A DNA stretch of 37,801 nucleotides from Myxococcales bacterium (GTDB lineage: Bacteria > Myxococcota_A > Polyangia > Polyangiales > Polyangiaceae), in the NCBI GenBank assembly GCA_025354825.1, contig JANXMC010000356.1, positions 1-37,801 of the forward strand. Direction: 5' to 3'. The notes below the pieces were generated by a model. That model was not told the DNA's origin, made no database searches, and saw only the letters and a program-made list of their open reading frames with translations. Positions 18,518 through 28,732 of the stretch are shown piece by piece; within the stretch, counting starts at the first letter, position 1, and the number at the start of each line of letters is the position of its first letter. Made by a program: the position numbers and the translations under genes.

Positions 18518-20218
18518 TCAGTCGGCATCGCGCGCGGGAGATTCCTGCGCGGCGGCCTTTGCCGCTTCGACATGCTTACCCGCCGGGGCCACGTCATTCG
18601 CGAACCCTTCGCGCACCGTCCAGCCTGCCGCGCCGTACCGCCCGGCCACGCGCGTTCGCGTCGTGTAGCCGCCACGCGGCGCCTCGCCCGCGTTGCCCGC
18701 GCGATCGCTCGCCACGCCCGGCCCCTGCGTGATCGTCACGACCTCGTCGACGAGCGCTTCGGAGCGCCCGTCGTCCCGTGCTTTGCGTGCGAATGCCGTT
18801 GTCGTCGCGTCGGGATCGGCGGTGCCGATGCGCCAAATCTGCGTCGTCGGCGCATAGATGCTCGTCCACGGCGCGTCGACGATCGACCGCGTTCCGTCTC
18901 CTGCAACCAGGCGAACCGTTCGCGTGTCCGCCACCGTGACGCCGGGCGCGCCCCGCTGCACGAGCACGCGCTCGCCCCGCGGCAGGCGCGCGTCGTCGGT
19001 CTTCCTATCGACGAACCGCACGACGCGGGTCACCGTCCGTGTGACGGACACGCTGCGGTCCCGCGCCGGCCCGAGGATCTCGGCGCGCACCGTGCCCGCG
19101 CCGACGGTCTCGCGAAGGACGATCGGAACGTCGAACGGATTGCGAATACGGAGCGTCACGCCTCCATAGGCCACCGCCGCGTCGAGCCCCATCGGCACCT
19201 CGGCGCTCGCGCGAAAGCCCGCATGCCTCTCGACGATCTCGAGCCCCGCCAACACCGCTGCAGCGTGCAGCGTGCCGGCGTTCTGCGAGACCGCCGCGGC
19301 ATAGCCCTCCATGGCGTCGCCCGCGCCGAGCGACGCCGTCGCATGAAACTGCGCGTCGTCGCTGCGCGCCCCAACGACGCCATTGAAGTCGAACGTCTCC
19401 CCGGCGAGCACCACCCAACCATCGAGCTTCGCCGCCGCGATTTTCAGGTTGTGCGTTCGATCGACGTACCGTTCGCCGCGCGGATAGGGGGTCTCGAAGT
19501 AGCCGAGGACGTCGCTCGCATTCACAGCGGCGACGTCGGCATCGGACCGCGAAAAAGGCAGACTCACCAGAACGGCGTCGAACGTAGAGGCGCCTCGCAG
19601 GAGAGCGACATCGAGCCCTGCGAGGGTCGCGTAGACGTCGATTCGGCGGCCTAGCGCCGAAGGGACGGGGCGCGCGGCGTCAACGTCCCACCGCGCATCG
19701 ACAGGCGAAACGGCGACGTCGAAGCTCGCCTGCTCGAGGGCCGCGACGGCGCGTGCACGGTCGATTTCGAGCGGGATGCGAAGCTCGAGGGGCGTGCCTC
19801 GGTGCCGCGCGTCGTGACCGCGCCGAAGCGCGCTCGAGGGGTCGCGCGCGCTCTCGAGAAGTGCGACGAGTCGATGGACATCGGCGGTCACACCAAAGGC
19901 TTCCCGCGGCATCGTCCGCTTCACGGCCCCCGCGACCAGCGTGATCGGCGTGGCGAGCGCCGCGTCGACGATCGCGGCGACGCGCGCCTCGGAGACGTCG
20001 CCCTCGCGTAGCGAGAACGGTCGCCCGTCGAGCACGACACCGAGCCCCGGGTCGGCGGCGGCGGGCGCGGGGCGACGCTCGCCACCCGCGGGAACGCCGA
20101 TGTAGCCGGCCAGCGCGCCGAGCAGGCCTACGGCCACGATCCGCAGGCGCGTCGACGCACAAAACTCGAAAAAAGCGCTTGGAAACGCTGGTCCTCGGCC
20201 GATGACGGGCTGCACCAC
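18518..20218 (-). CDS. VanW family protein with N-terminal PG-binding-like region
   Basis: RTHNLKIAAAKLDGWVVLAGETFDFNGVVGAR...AGLEIVERHAGFRASAEVPMGLDAAVAYGGVTLRIRNPFDVPI matches the VanW pattern; preceded by a TM segment. Confidence 0.82.
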   Translation of the reverse strand: MVQPVIGRGPAFPSAFFEFCASTRLRIVAVGLLGALAGYIGVPAGGERRPAPAAADPGLGVVLDGRPFSLREGDVSEARVAAIVDAALATPITLVAGAVKRTMPREAFGVTADVHRLVALLESARDPSSALRRGHDARHRGTPLELRIPLEIDRARAVAALEQASFDVAVSPVDARWDVDAARPVPSALGRRIDVYATLAGLDVALLRGASTFDAVLVSLPFSRSDADVAAVNASDVLGYFETPYPRGERYVDRTHNLKIAAAKLDGWVVLAGETFDFNGVVGARSDDAQFHATASLGAGDAMEGYAAAVSQNAGTLHAAAVLAGLEIVERHAGFRASAEVPMGLDAAVAYGGVTLRIRNPFDVPIVLRETVGAGTVRAEILGPARDRSVSVTRTVTRVVRFVDRKTDDARLPRGERVLVQRGAPGVTVADTRTVRLVAGDGTRSIVDAPWTSIYAPTTQIWRIGTADPDATTTAFARKARDDGRSEALVDEVVTITQGPGVASDRAGNAGEAPRGGYTTRTRVAGRYGAAGWTVREGFANDVAPAGKHVEAAKAAAQESPARDAD

Positions 20219-20278
20219 GCGCCCGCATCCATGAGCGTCGGTGCGCGAGGCGTCAAGAAGGAGTATGAAGCCGGCATC

Positions 20279-21385
20279 ATGGGTCTCTCGGTCGGTATTG
20301 TCGGTCTCCCGAACGTCGGTAAATCAACCCTTTTCAACGCGCTCAGCTCGGCGAAGGCCGAAGCGGCCAACTACCCGTTCTGCACGATCGAGCCGAACGT
20401 CGGGGTCGTCGTCGTCCCCGACCCTCGAATCGCAGCGCTCGACGCGGTGGTGAAGGCCGACAAGCTCGTCCCCACGGTCATCAACTTCGTCGACATCGCT
20501 GGCCTCGTCCGCGGTGCGTCCAAGGGTGAAGGCCTCGGGAATCAGTTCCTGAGCCACATTCGCGAGGTCGACGCGATCGTCCAGGTCGCGCGCTGTTTCG
20601 AGGACGCGAACGTCGTCCACGTCGAAAACCGGGTCGATCCGGTGGGCGACATCGCGACGGTCACGACCGAGCTGTGCCTGAAAGACCTCGACACCGTCCA
20701 GAAGCGGCTCGATCGCGCGCGCAAGATGGCGAAGGCCAACCTGCCCCTCGAGAAGCTCGCGACAGATATTTGCGAAGGGCTTTTGAAGCACCTCGACGAC
20801 GGCAAGCCCGCGCGCAGCTTCAAGCTCCCCGAAGCCACCGACGCGCCCCTCGTCCTTCGCGACATGCAGCTTCTCACGTCGAAGCCGGCGTTCTACGTCG
20901 CCAACGTCGACGAAGCCTCGCTGTCGAACCTTACGGCGAACAAGCACTTCATGGCGCTCAAGGCGCTGGCCGACAGCGAAGGCGCGCCGATCGTCCCGGT
21001 CTGCGCGTCGCTCGAAGAGCAGATCGCCGAGCTCGATCCGAAAGACCGCCCCGAGTTCCTCGAGAGCGCAGGGCTCAAAGAGCCGGGCCTCAACGCCGTC
21101 GTCCGCGCCGGCTACGAGCTCTTGAACCTGCTCACGTTCTTCACGGCCGGCAAAGTCGAAATCCGCGCCTGGACGACGACCAAAGGCGCGAAGGCGCCGC
21201 AGGGCGCCGGCGTCATCCACACCGACTTCGAGAAGGGCTTCATCAAGGCCGAAGTCATCTGGTGGGAAGACTACGTTCGCCTCGGCAGCGAGGCGAAGTG
21301 CCGCGACGCGGGCAAGCTTGCGATCGAAGGCAAGGAGTACGTCCTGCGCGACGGCGACGTGGTGCACTTCCGCTTCAACGTCTGA
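20279..21385 (+). CDS. ychF: Redox-regulated ATPase YchF
   Basis: MGLSVGIVGLPNVGKSTLFNALSSAKAEAANYPFCTIEPNVGVV; FVDIAGLVRGASKGEGLGNQFLSHIREVDAI; C-terminal TGS-like VIHTDFEKGFIKAEVI. Confidence 0.96.
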   Translation: MGLSVGIVGLPNVGKSTLFNALSSAKAEAANYPFCTIEPNVGVVVVPDPRIAALDAVVKADKLVPTVINFVDIAGLVRGASKGEGLGNQFLSHIREVDAIVQVARCFEDANVVHVENRVDPVGDIATVTTELCLKDLDTVQKRLDRARKMAKANLPLEKLATDICEGLLKHLDDGKPARSFKLPEATDAPLVLRDMQLLTSKPAFYVANVDEASLSNLTANKHFMALKALADSEGAPIVPVCASLEEQIAELDPKDRPEFLESAGLKEPGLNAVVRAGYELLNLLTFFTAGKVEIRAWTTTKGAKAPQGAGVIHTDFEKGFIKAEVIWWEDYVRLGSEAKCRDAGKLAIEGKEYVLRDGDVVHFRFNV

Positions 21386-21389
21386 TTCG

Positions 21390-21421
21390 CGCGCGGCGCC
21401 CGGGCGCTCCGGCGCCGCGCG
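21390..21421. terminator. Perfect 11-bp GC hairpin between convergent ychF and DUF2752 genes
   Basis: C-GCGCGGCGCC-cgggcgctcc-GGCGCCGCGC-G; no T-tract. Confidence 0.5.
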
Positions 21422-21433
21422 GATTCGTGCGTC

Positions 21434-21844
21434 CTAAATGGGCACCGGGCCGCCGAACGCGCCCATGAAGCGCGCGGCCCAGACGATGAGCAGCGCGGCG
21501 AAGACGGCGGTGAAGGCGTAGCGGAACGCGGGGCGTTCGGCGGCGGCGCCCCACGTGCCCGTGCGCGCGTAGCCGACGACCTCGACGATGAAGGCGACGG
21601 CGAGCACGGGGAGCATGACGGCCCAGAGCGGGTGGACGTGCGTCGCATCGGCGAAGTGACCCGTGCATGCGAGGCGCGCCGCGCGGGTCATCCCGCACGA
21701 CGGGCACGGGATGCGGAGCACCACGCGCATTGGGCACATCGGCGGAGCGCCTGGCCACGCCAGGAGGGCGACTCCCGCTGCGAGGAAAACGGCGGGGCCG
21801 AGAAGGCCCCGCGCGCGCGTGCGAATCAGCCGGGCGTCGACCAC
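21434..21844 (-). CDS. DUF2752 domain membrane protein
   Basis: [46 protein letters not shown] segments. Confidence 0.83.
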   Translation of the reverse strand: MVDARLIRTRARGLLGPAVFLAAGVALLAWPGAPPMCPMRVVLRIPCPSCGMTRAARLACTGHFADATHVHPLWAVMLPVLAVAFIVEVVGYARTGTWGAAAERPAFRYAFTAVFAALLIVWAARFMGAFGGPVPI

Positions 21845-23199
21845 GCCTTGTTGAGCTCACCCTGAAGGAGCAGAACGTTGTAAATCGGGATGATGTACAT
21901 AATGCCGTGATTTTGCGGGTTCGCGACCCCCGCGCGCTGCTGGATCTCCTGCATCAGCGACGGCAACCGCGTGATCATCCAGTACAGCGAATAGACGCCG
22001 CACGTCACGGTGCTGAGCAGGAAGATCTTCACGAACGACGGCTCGTCGCGCTTCAGGAAGCCCGCCATCTCGTTGCAAATCGAGAAGAACCAATAGAGCT
22101 GGTAAAACGGAATCAGCACCGAGAAGAGCAGCACGTTCATCTCGGGGCGAACCATCCCCTTGGGGCCGTTGTCACCCGAGGGGACGCCCGCCTGCATCAT
22201 GGGGCCGCCCTGCGCGTAGCCGCCCATGGGCTGCATCGCCGCGGGGTTCTGCGCGCCGTAGTCGCCGTAACCGCCCTGTCCTTGCGGAGGCGCGCCGTAG
22301 CCTTGCTGCGCAGGGGCGCCGTACCCCTGCTGCGGAGCGCCGTACCCTTGCTGCGGAGGAGCGCCGTAACCCTGTTGCGCCGGAGCGCCGTACCCTTGCG
22401 GCGGCGGAGCGCCGTAACCCTGTTGCGGAGCGCCGTACCCTTGCGGCGGAGCACCCGCGTTTGGATCGACACCGGGCGGTGAACCGTAGCCGCCGTACCC
22501 CTGCCCCTGCGGCACGCCGTACTGCTGCGGCGGCGTTTGAAGCGCGGCGGGCGGAGGCGCGCCGCCACCTTGCTGAAAGCCCTGGTCGAGCGGCTGCCCA
22601 CCATAGGGCGCGGGCGGCGGCGGCGGCGACGAGCCGAACGGGTTGAACGCGGGCGGACCGTCCGCGGCCATCGTTCCGCCGAGAGGGTTCACGCCTTGGT
22701 TGCCGTAGGCGTTCGGGTTGGGAGCACCGTAAGCGCCCGCATCGTGGGGCGGCGGCGCACCGTACGGCGCGGCCGGCGGCGGAGCGTACACGGCGGGCGC
22801 AGGCGGCGGGGCGTACGCGGCCGGCGGGGGCGCGCCGTACGCCGGCGGCGGAGCAGGCGCGTTCGTGGGGGGTGGCGGCGCGCCCATCCCGAACGCCGAC
22901 CCACCCACGGGTGGCATTGGCGGCGCAACGCCGACCATGGTCCCTTTGAGCTTGCTGGGGATCGCGTGAGGCGCGGGCGGCGGCGGCGCGGCGATGGGCT
23001 GTCCGCCCGGCGGCGTGGGAACCCGCGTCGGCGCGGGAGGCGCTGCAGGAGCTTGCCCCGGCTGATTCATCATCAGCATCGTCCCCTTGAATTTAGGGGC
23101 CGAGGAGCTCTTTAGCTGGAAGCCGCACTTCCCGCACGTCGACGCCGTCTCGGCGTTTTGAGTTCCACAGTTCGGGCAGAACACGCGAGCCACCTCCAT
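21826..23199 (-). CDS. Zinc-ribbon / Pro-Gly-Tyr-rich repeat / C-terminal DUF4234-like membrane protein
   Basis: N-terminal [19 protein letters not shown]; central PPAYGAPPP and QGYGAP repeats; C-terminal [25 protein letters not shown]...[14 protein letters not shown]. Overlaps DUF2752 start by 19 nt. Confidence 0.8.
   Translation of the reverse strand: MEVARVFCPNCGTQNAETASTCGKCGFQLKSSSAPKFKGTMLMMNQPGQAPAAPPAPTRVPTPPGGQPIAAPPPPAPHAIPSKLKGTMVGVAPPMPPVGGSAFGMGAPPPPTNAPAPPPAYGAPPPAAYAPPPAPAVYAPPPAAPYGAPPPHDAGAYGAPNPNAYGNQGVNPLGGTMAADGPPAFNPFGSSPPPPPAPYGGQPLDQGFQQGGGAPPPAALQTPPQQYGVPQGQGYGGYGSPPGVDPNAGAPPQGYGAPQQGYGAPPPQGYGAPAQQGYGAPPQQGYGAPQQGYGAPAQQGYGAPPQGQGGYGDYGAQNPAAMQPMGGYAQGGPMMQAGVPSGDNGPKGMVRPEMNVLLFSVLIPFYQLYWFFSICNEMAGFLKRDEPSFVKIFLLSTVTCGVYSLYWMITRLPSLMQEIQQRAGVANPQNHGIMYIIPIYNVLLLQGELNKAWSTPG
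22280..22460. repeat. In-frame tandem repeat encoding QGYGAP units
   Basis: Seven QGYGAP copies with variable spacers (e.g. ggagcgccgtaaccctgttgc units) in the zinc-ribbon/DUF4234 gene. Confidence 0.85.
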
Positions 23200-23300
23200 G
23201 ACGACCCCGCGCGAAAGCACGTTGGGCCCAGAGTCGATTCGGGCAACGTCGCGGCAGCGGCCGAGGACGCGCAACTTCAAGCAGACGACGGATCGAGCGG

Positions 23301-23330
23301 AGGATACCGACACCTCTCACGAACGGACAA
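23301..23330 (-). promoter_or_regulatory. Candidate sigma70-like promoter for the zinc-ribbon/DUF4234 gene
   Basis: Reverse strand TTGTCC (23330-23325) - 18 nt - TATCCT (23306-23301). Confidence 0.45.
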
Positions 23331-23393
23331 CAACATTGTTCCGTCTTGATGGGCGGCCCCCGCGGCCAGCGCCGGGCGGCGCGCGTGAAGGCC

Positions 23394-23436
23394 GTGTCAG
23401 CCCGCCTTGACACTAAGCGAGTCCCGCCACTAGCTT
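23394..23436 (+). promoter_or_regulatory. Candidate nuoE promoter with overlapping palindrome
   Basis: TTGACA (23407-23412) - 18 nt - TAGCTT (23431-23436); GTGTCA-N8-TGACAC palindrome 23394-23413 overlaps the -35. Confidence 0.5.
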
Positions 23437-23517
23437 CGCCGCGTTTTTCCGACTCCGCCCCTGACTTTCCGACAACCCTCACTTCGCCCGCCGACTCGAA
23501 ACGCTAGGACCCACCGC

Positions 23518-23997
23518 ATGCCCTTCGCCTTGACGGAACAGCGCGAGCGCGAGCTTGACGACATCCTCACCCGCTACCCGACGAAGATGGCGGCGTGCAT
23601 CCCGGCGCTCCACCTTTGCCAAGATCAAAACGGCTGGGTGAGCGAGGACGTCATTATGTACGTGTCGACGCGGCTCGATTTGCCGCCGTCGCACGTGAAG
23701 GGCGTCGTCACGTTCTACACGCTCTTCAATCAAGAGCCGGTCGGCAAGCACCAGGTCTGGGTCTGCCGCACGCTGCCGTGCGCGCTCCGCGGCGGGCTCG
23801 ACGTTCTGCACCAGTGCGAGAAGAAGCTCGGCATCAAGCCCGGCGAGACGACGGCCGACGGCATGGTCACGCTCCGCACGGCCGAGTGCCTCGCCAGCTG
23901 CGGCACCGCGCCGATGATGCAGGTCGATAAAGCCTATTACGAAAATCTCACGTCCGAGCGCGTGGACGAAATCCTCGCTCGCCTGAAGGAGGCGTGA
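23518..23997 (+). CDS. nuoE: NADH-quinone oxidoreductase subunit E
   Basis: VVTFYTLFNQEPVGKHQVWVCRTLPCALRGG...TAECLASCGTAPMMQVD; 2Fe-2S cysteines CX4C and CX3C. Confidence 0.94.
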   Translation: MPFALTEQRERELDDILTRYPTKMAACIPALHLCQDQNGWVSEDVIMYVSTRLDLPPSHVKGVVTFYTLFNQEPVGKHQVWVCRTLPCALRGGLDVLHQCEKKLGIKPGETTADGMVTLRTAECLASCGTAPMMQVDKAYYENLTSERVDEILARLKEA

Positions 23998-24001
23998 CCG
24001 G

Positions 24002-25354
<1,353 letters not shown>

Positions 25355-25443
25355 GCGAACGGCGAGCGCGCGGGTGTTCGGCCCCTCGAGGGCCGTCCGC
25401 AACGCGCTCATGAATCACGAACTGCTTATGTAGCGTCCGCTTC

Positions 25444-25470
25444 GTCACCCGCCGCATCACGCGGCGTGAC
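25444..25470. other. Bulged hairpin in the nuoF-nuoJ intergenic region
   Basis: GTCAC-cc-GCCGC-atcac-GCGGC-GTGAC: 10 bp with a 2-nt bulge. Confidence 0.4.
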
Positions 25471-25621
25471 GCGGGGGCCCTTCTCCGAACGCCGATGGCG
25501 GCCGCGTCTCTGCGGCGAACCATGAACAACCGTGCCGGCAATTGCGCTCGCCACGGGCCGCGCGTTTGGGGTAAAGGGCTCGTCGAGCGGACCTGTCCCC
25601 TCCGCGAGGTTAGAGGCTCCG

Positions 25622-26209
25622 ATGAACCTGGCCCAAGTTTTCTTCTTCCTCTGCGCCGCTGGCACCCTCGTCGGCGCCATCGCAGCGGTCGCATCGAAAA
25701 ACCCGATTCGCGGCGCGCTCGGCCTCATGGTCATGATCATGGGCATCGCCGCGCTCTACCTCGGGCTCGGCGCTCAGTTCCTCGCGGCCATTCAGCTCAT
25801 CGTCTACGCCGGCGCGGTCGTCGTTCTCTTCCTGTTCGTCATCATGCTCCTCGGACCCGACGCCACGAGCGCGACGGACATGCGAGGCCTCGCCCCCCGC
25901 GTGCTCGCGGGCGTGCTGTTCGCCGTCACCGGCGGCGCCGCCATCTCGCTGACGATCGCGGTCAGCAAGCACCACATGATCCCGCGCGTCGGGCCGGACT
26001 TCGGCGGGGTCGACGCCTTCGGGCGCGAGCTGTTCAGCACCGGCATCGTGCCGTTCGAGCTGTCGAGCGCGCTGCTCATGGTCTCCGTCATTGGCGCCAT
26101 CGCCATCGCCCGCGGCAAGCACGGCGGCCTCCCCGGCGAGCTCAAGTCGGCCGACGAAATTCGCGCTTCCCTCGCCGCGCAAGCCACGAGCTCCGAGGAA
26201 CACGGATGA
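25622..26209 (+). CDS. nuoJ: NADH-quinone oxidoreductase subunit J
   Basis: MNLAQVFFFLCAAGTLVGAIAAVASKNPIRGALGLMVMIMGIAALYLGLGAQFLAAIQLIVYAGAVVVLFLFVIML. Confidence 0.93.
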   Translation: MNLAQVFFFLCAAGTLVGAIAAVASKNPIRGALGLMVMIMGIAALYLGLGAQFLAAIQLIVYAGAVVVLFLFVIMLLGPDATSATDMRGLAPRVLAGVLFAVTGGAAISLTIAVSKHHMIPRVGPDFGGVDAFGRELFSTGIVPFELSSALLMVSVIGAIAIARGKHGGLPGELKSADEIRASLAAQATSSEEHG

Positions 26210-26511
26210 ACCACATCGACTACTACCTCGTTCTCAGCGGGCTGCTGTTCACCATCGGCGGCACGGGCTTTCTCGTGCGCCGCAACGTGATCTTCACGCT
26301 CATCAGCATCGAGGTGATGCTCAACGCGGTGAACGTGGCGCTCGTCGCCTTCAACCGCGCGCGCCCCGAGAATCACTCGGGCCAGGTGTTCGCGTTTTTC
26401 ATGATTGCGGCAGCTGCCGCAGAAGCGGCCATCGGGCTCGCCATCGTGCTGTCGCTCTATCGATTGAAGCGCACCGTGCGCTCCGACGAGGCTGACTTGC
26501 TGAAGAACTGA
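26206..26511 (+). CDS. nuoK: NADH-quinone oxidoreductase subunit K
   Basis: LLFTIGGTGFLVRRNVIFTLISIEVMLNAVNVALVAF...GQVFAFFMIAAAAAEAAIGLAIVLSLYR; both conserved Glu retained; ATGA overlap with nuoJ. Confidence 0.95.
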   Translation: MNHIDYYLVLSGLLFTIGGTGFLVRRNVIFTLISIEVMLNAVNVALVAFNRARPENHSGQVFAFFMIAAAAAEAAIGLAIVLSLYRLKRTVRSDEADLLKN

Positions 26512-26569
26512 CGCGGCGCCGCCGGCGTATCTCGCCTTCGCCCCCCGTATCGATTCAGGAGTGTATTGG

Positions 26570-28732
26570 ATGGAATCCGGCGTTCTATCGACGCTTTTCC
26601 CGGCGGAGAACTTCTCCCTCATTGCGGTCATCCTCGGGATGCCGCTGCTCGGCGCGTTCGTAAACGGCATATGGGGCAAGAGGCTCGGCAACAACGCCGT
26701 TCGCCTCATGGCTCTGTCGGCCGTTGGCGTGAGCTTCCTGGCGTCCGTCGTGTCGTTCGCGTCGCTTTATGCGCTCGTGCACGCCTCGGGGGTCACCAAG
26801 GGTGAGCACGGCGAGTCCATGCACGAGCACGTGAAGCTCGCGTGGACGGCGTGGGAGTGGATGCACACGACAGGCGGGAAATCCGTCGTCACGATCCCCA
26901 TCAACGTGAAGTTCAGCATCGACGCGCTCTCGAGCGTGATGATGCTGGTCATTACCGGGGTCGGCTTCCTCATCCACCTCTACTCGACCGCGTACATGGA
27001 GAAGGACAAGGGCTTCGCCCGGTTCTTCGCCTACCTGAACCTGTTCATCTTCTCGATGCTGGTTCTGGTGCTCGCCGACAACCTTCCGCTCCTGTTCGTC
27101 GGCTGGGAAGGCGTCGGGCTCTGCTCGTACCTGCTCATCGGCTTCTGGTACGAGAAGAACGAGAACGCCTCCGCCGGCAAAAAGGCGTTCATCGCCAACC
27201 GCGTCGGCGACCTCGGCCTCCTCTGCGCGATGTTCCTCCTCGCGTATTACACGGGCGCTCTCGACTGGACGGGGATCGCGGCGGGCGCCGATTCGCTCGC
27301 GACGACGACGCCTTCCACGGGCGTTCACATCTGGCCCATAGGCGGCAACCAGTACACGAACTTCCTCTCGTTCCTCCAGCCGAAGGTTCCGATAACCGTG
27401 ACGGGCGCCACGGGCGTCGCCATCATGTTGCTCCTCGGCTGCACGGGGAAGAGCGCGCAGATTCCGCTCTACGTATGGCTCCCGGACGCGATGGCCGGTC
27501 CGACGCCGGTCTCCGCGCTCATCCACGCAGCGACGATGGTCACGGCAGGCGTCTACCTGATCTGCCGCCTCTCGTTCGTGTTCGTGCTGTCGCCGTTCGT
27601 GATGATGCTCGTCGCGTGCATCGGTGCCGCGACCGCGCTCTTCGCCGCGACGATTGCCCTCGTGCAGACCGACATCAAGAAGGTCCTCGCCTATTCGACC
27701 GTGAGCCAGCTCGGCTTCATGTTCCTCGGCGTCGGCGTCGGTGCGTTCACGGCGGGCTTCTTCCACGTCTTCACGCACGCCTTCTTCAAGGCCTGCTTGT
27801 TCCTCGGATCGGGCAGCGTCATCCACGCGATGCACGGTCGCGTCCACGACGACGTAAAGGCGCAAGACATCCGCAACATGGGCGGCTTGCACAAGTACAT
27901 GCCCATCACCTTCTGGACGTTCGCTGCGTCGACGGCGGCCATCATCGGCTTCCCGTTCACCAGCGGCTTCTTCTCGAAGGACGAGATTCTCTACAAGGTG
28001 ATGGTCAACCGCACGCTCCACCCAATGCGCGTCGCCTACGAGAAGTCCCACTTCGACTACTTCTCGCCGCCGCCCTGGTTGGGAACCGTCCTCTACGCCG
28101 TCGCCATCTTGGCGGCGACGATGACGGCCTTCTATATGTGCCGCGTCTTCTTCATCACGTTCTTCGGAACGTTCCGCGGCTGGACGGTAGGTCGCCCTTC
28201 GGCGCTCGCGCAGGTCGAAGCCGCCCACGGTGATCACGGCCACGACGACCACCACGACGAAGACCTATCGATCCCCGGCTACGCGCCCCACGAGTCGCCG
28301 TGGCAGATGACGGTGCCGCTGATCCTCCTCGCCACGATGGCGATCGGCGCGGGCATCCTCAACGCCGGTCTCTTCCACTTCGAGCCGCTCAACAACTGGC
28401 TCGATCCGGTGTTCGAATCGGCGAGCCACGCGGGCGTCGTCGACGGCGATCCGGAGCACCACAAGATGTGGTCGCTCGCGGCGCCCGGCATGCTTGCCTT
28501 CGCGATCGGCACCGCCATCGCCTACTGGATGTACATCCTGCAAAAGGGCGGGCCCGCGAAGAAGCTCGCGGAAGCCGCGCCCGGCCTCCATGCGCTCGTT
28601 TACGACAAGTGCGCATCGACGAGCTCTACGACAACACGGTCATCGCGGCCGTCGAGTCGCTCGCAGAAACGGCGGCGGCCTTCGACAAGTGGGTCGTCGA
28701 CGCCATCATCGCCCGCGTATCGGTCGCCGTAG
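26570..28732 (+). CDS. nuoL: NADH-quinone oxidoreductase subunit L; reading frame apparently shifts near 28609, so the annotated tail after ...VYDK is likely spurious
   Basis: GWEGVGLCSYLLIGFWYEKNENASAGKKAFIANRVGD; LLGCTGKSAQIPLYVWLPDAMAGPTPVSALIHAATMVTAGVYL; GGAG before ATG 26570. After LHALVYDK the frame loses NuoL similarity. Confidence 0.93.
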   Translation: MESGVLSTLFPAENFSLIAVILGMPLLGAFVNGIWGKRLGNNAVRLMALSAVGVSFLASVVSFASLYALVHASGVTKGEHGESMHEHVKLAWTAWEWMHTTGGKSVVTIPINVKFSIDALSSVMMLVITGVGFLIHLYSTAYMEKDKGFARFFAYLNLFIFSMLVLVLADNLPLLFVGWEGVGLCSYLLIGFWYEKNENASAGKKAFIANRVGDLGLLCAMFLLAYYTGALDWTGIAAGADSLATTTPSTGVHIWPIGGNQYTNFLSFLQPKVPITVTGATGVAIMLLLGCTGKSAQIPLYVWLPDAMAGPTPVSALIHAATMVTAGVYLICRLSFVFVLSPFVMMLVACIGAATALFAATIALVQTDIKKVLAYSTVSQLGFMFLGVGVGAFTAGFFHVFTHAFFKACLFLGSGSVIHAMHGRVHDDVKAQDIRNMGGLHKYMPITFWTFAASTAAIIGFPFTSGFFSKDEILYKVMVNRTLHPMRVAYEKSHFDYFSPPPWLGTVLYAVAILAATMTAFYMCRVFFITFFGTFRGWTVGRPSALAQVEAAHGDHGHDDHHDEDLSIPGYAPHESPWQMTVPLILLATMAIGAGILNAGLFHFEPLNNWLDPVFESASHAGVVDGDPEHHKMWSLAAPGMLAFAIGTAIAYWMYILQKGGPAKKLAEAAPGLHALVYDKCASTSSTTTRSSRPSSRSQKRRRPSTSGSSTPSSPAYRSP

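Noticed and set aside
28200-28270. His/Asp-rich loop HGDHGHDDHHDEDLSIPGYAPHESP in NuoL as a novel metal site
   Set aside because: His-rich loops before the PHESP segment are common in bacterial NuoL proteins.
28595-28625. Programmed -1 ribosomal frameshift in nuoL
   Set aside because: No X_XXY_YYZ slippery heptamer or obvious downstream pseudoknot; a single missing G explains the data more simply. Kept only as an alternative.
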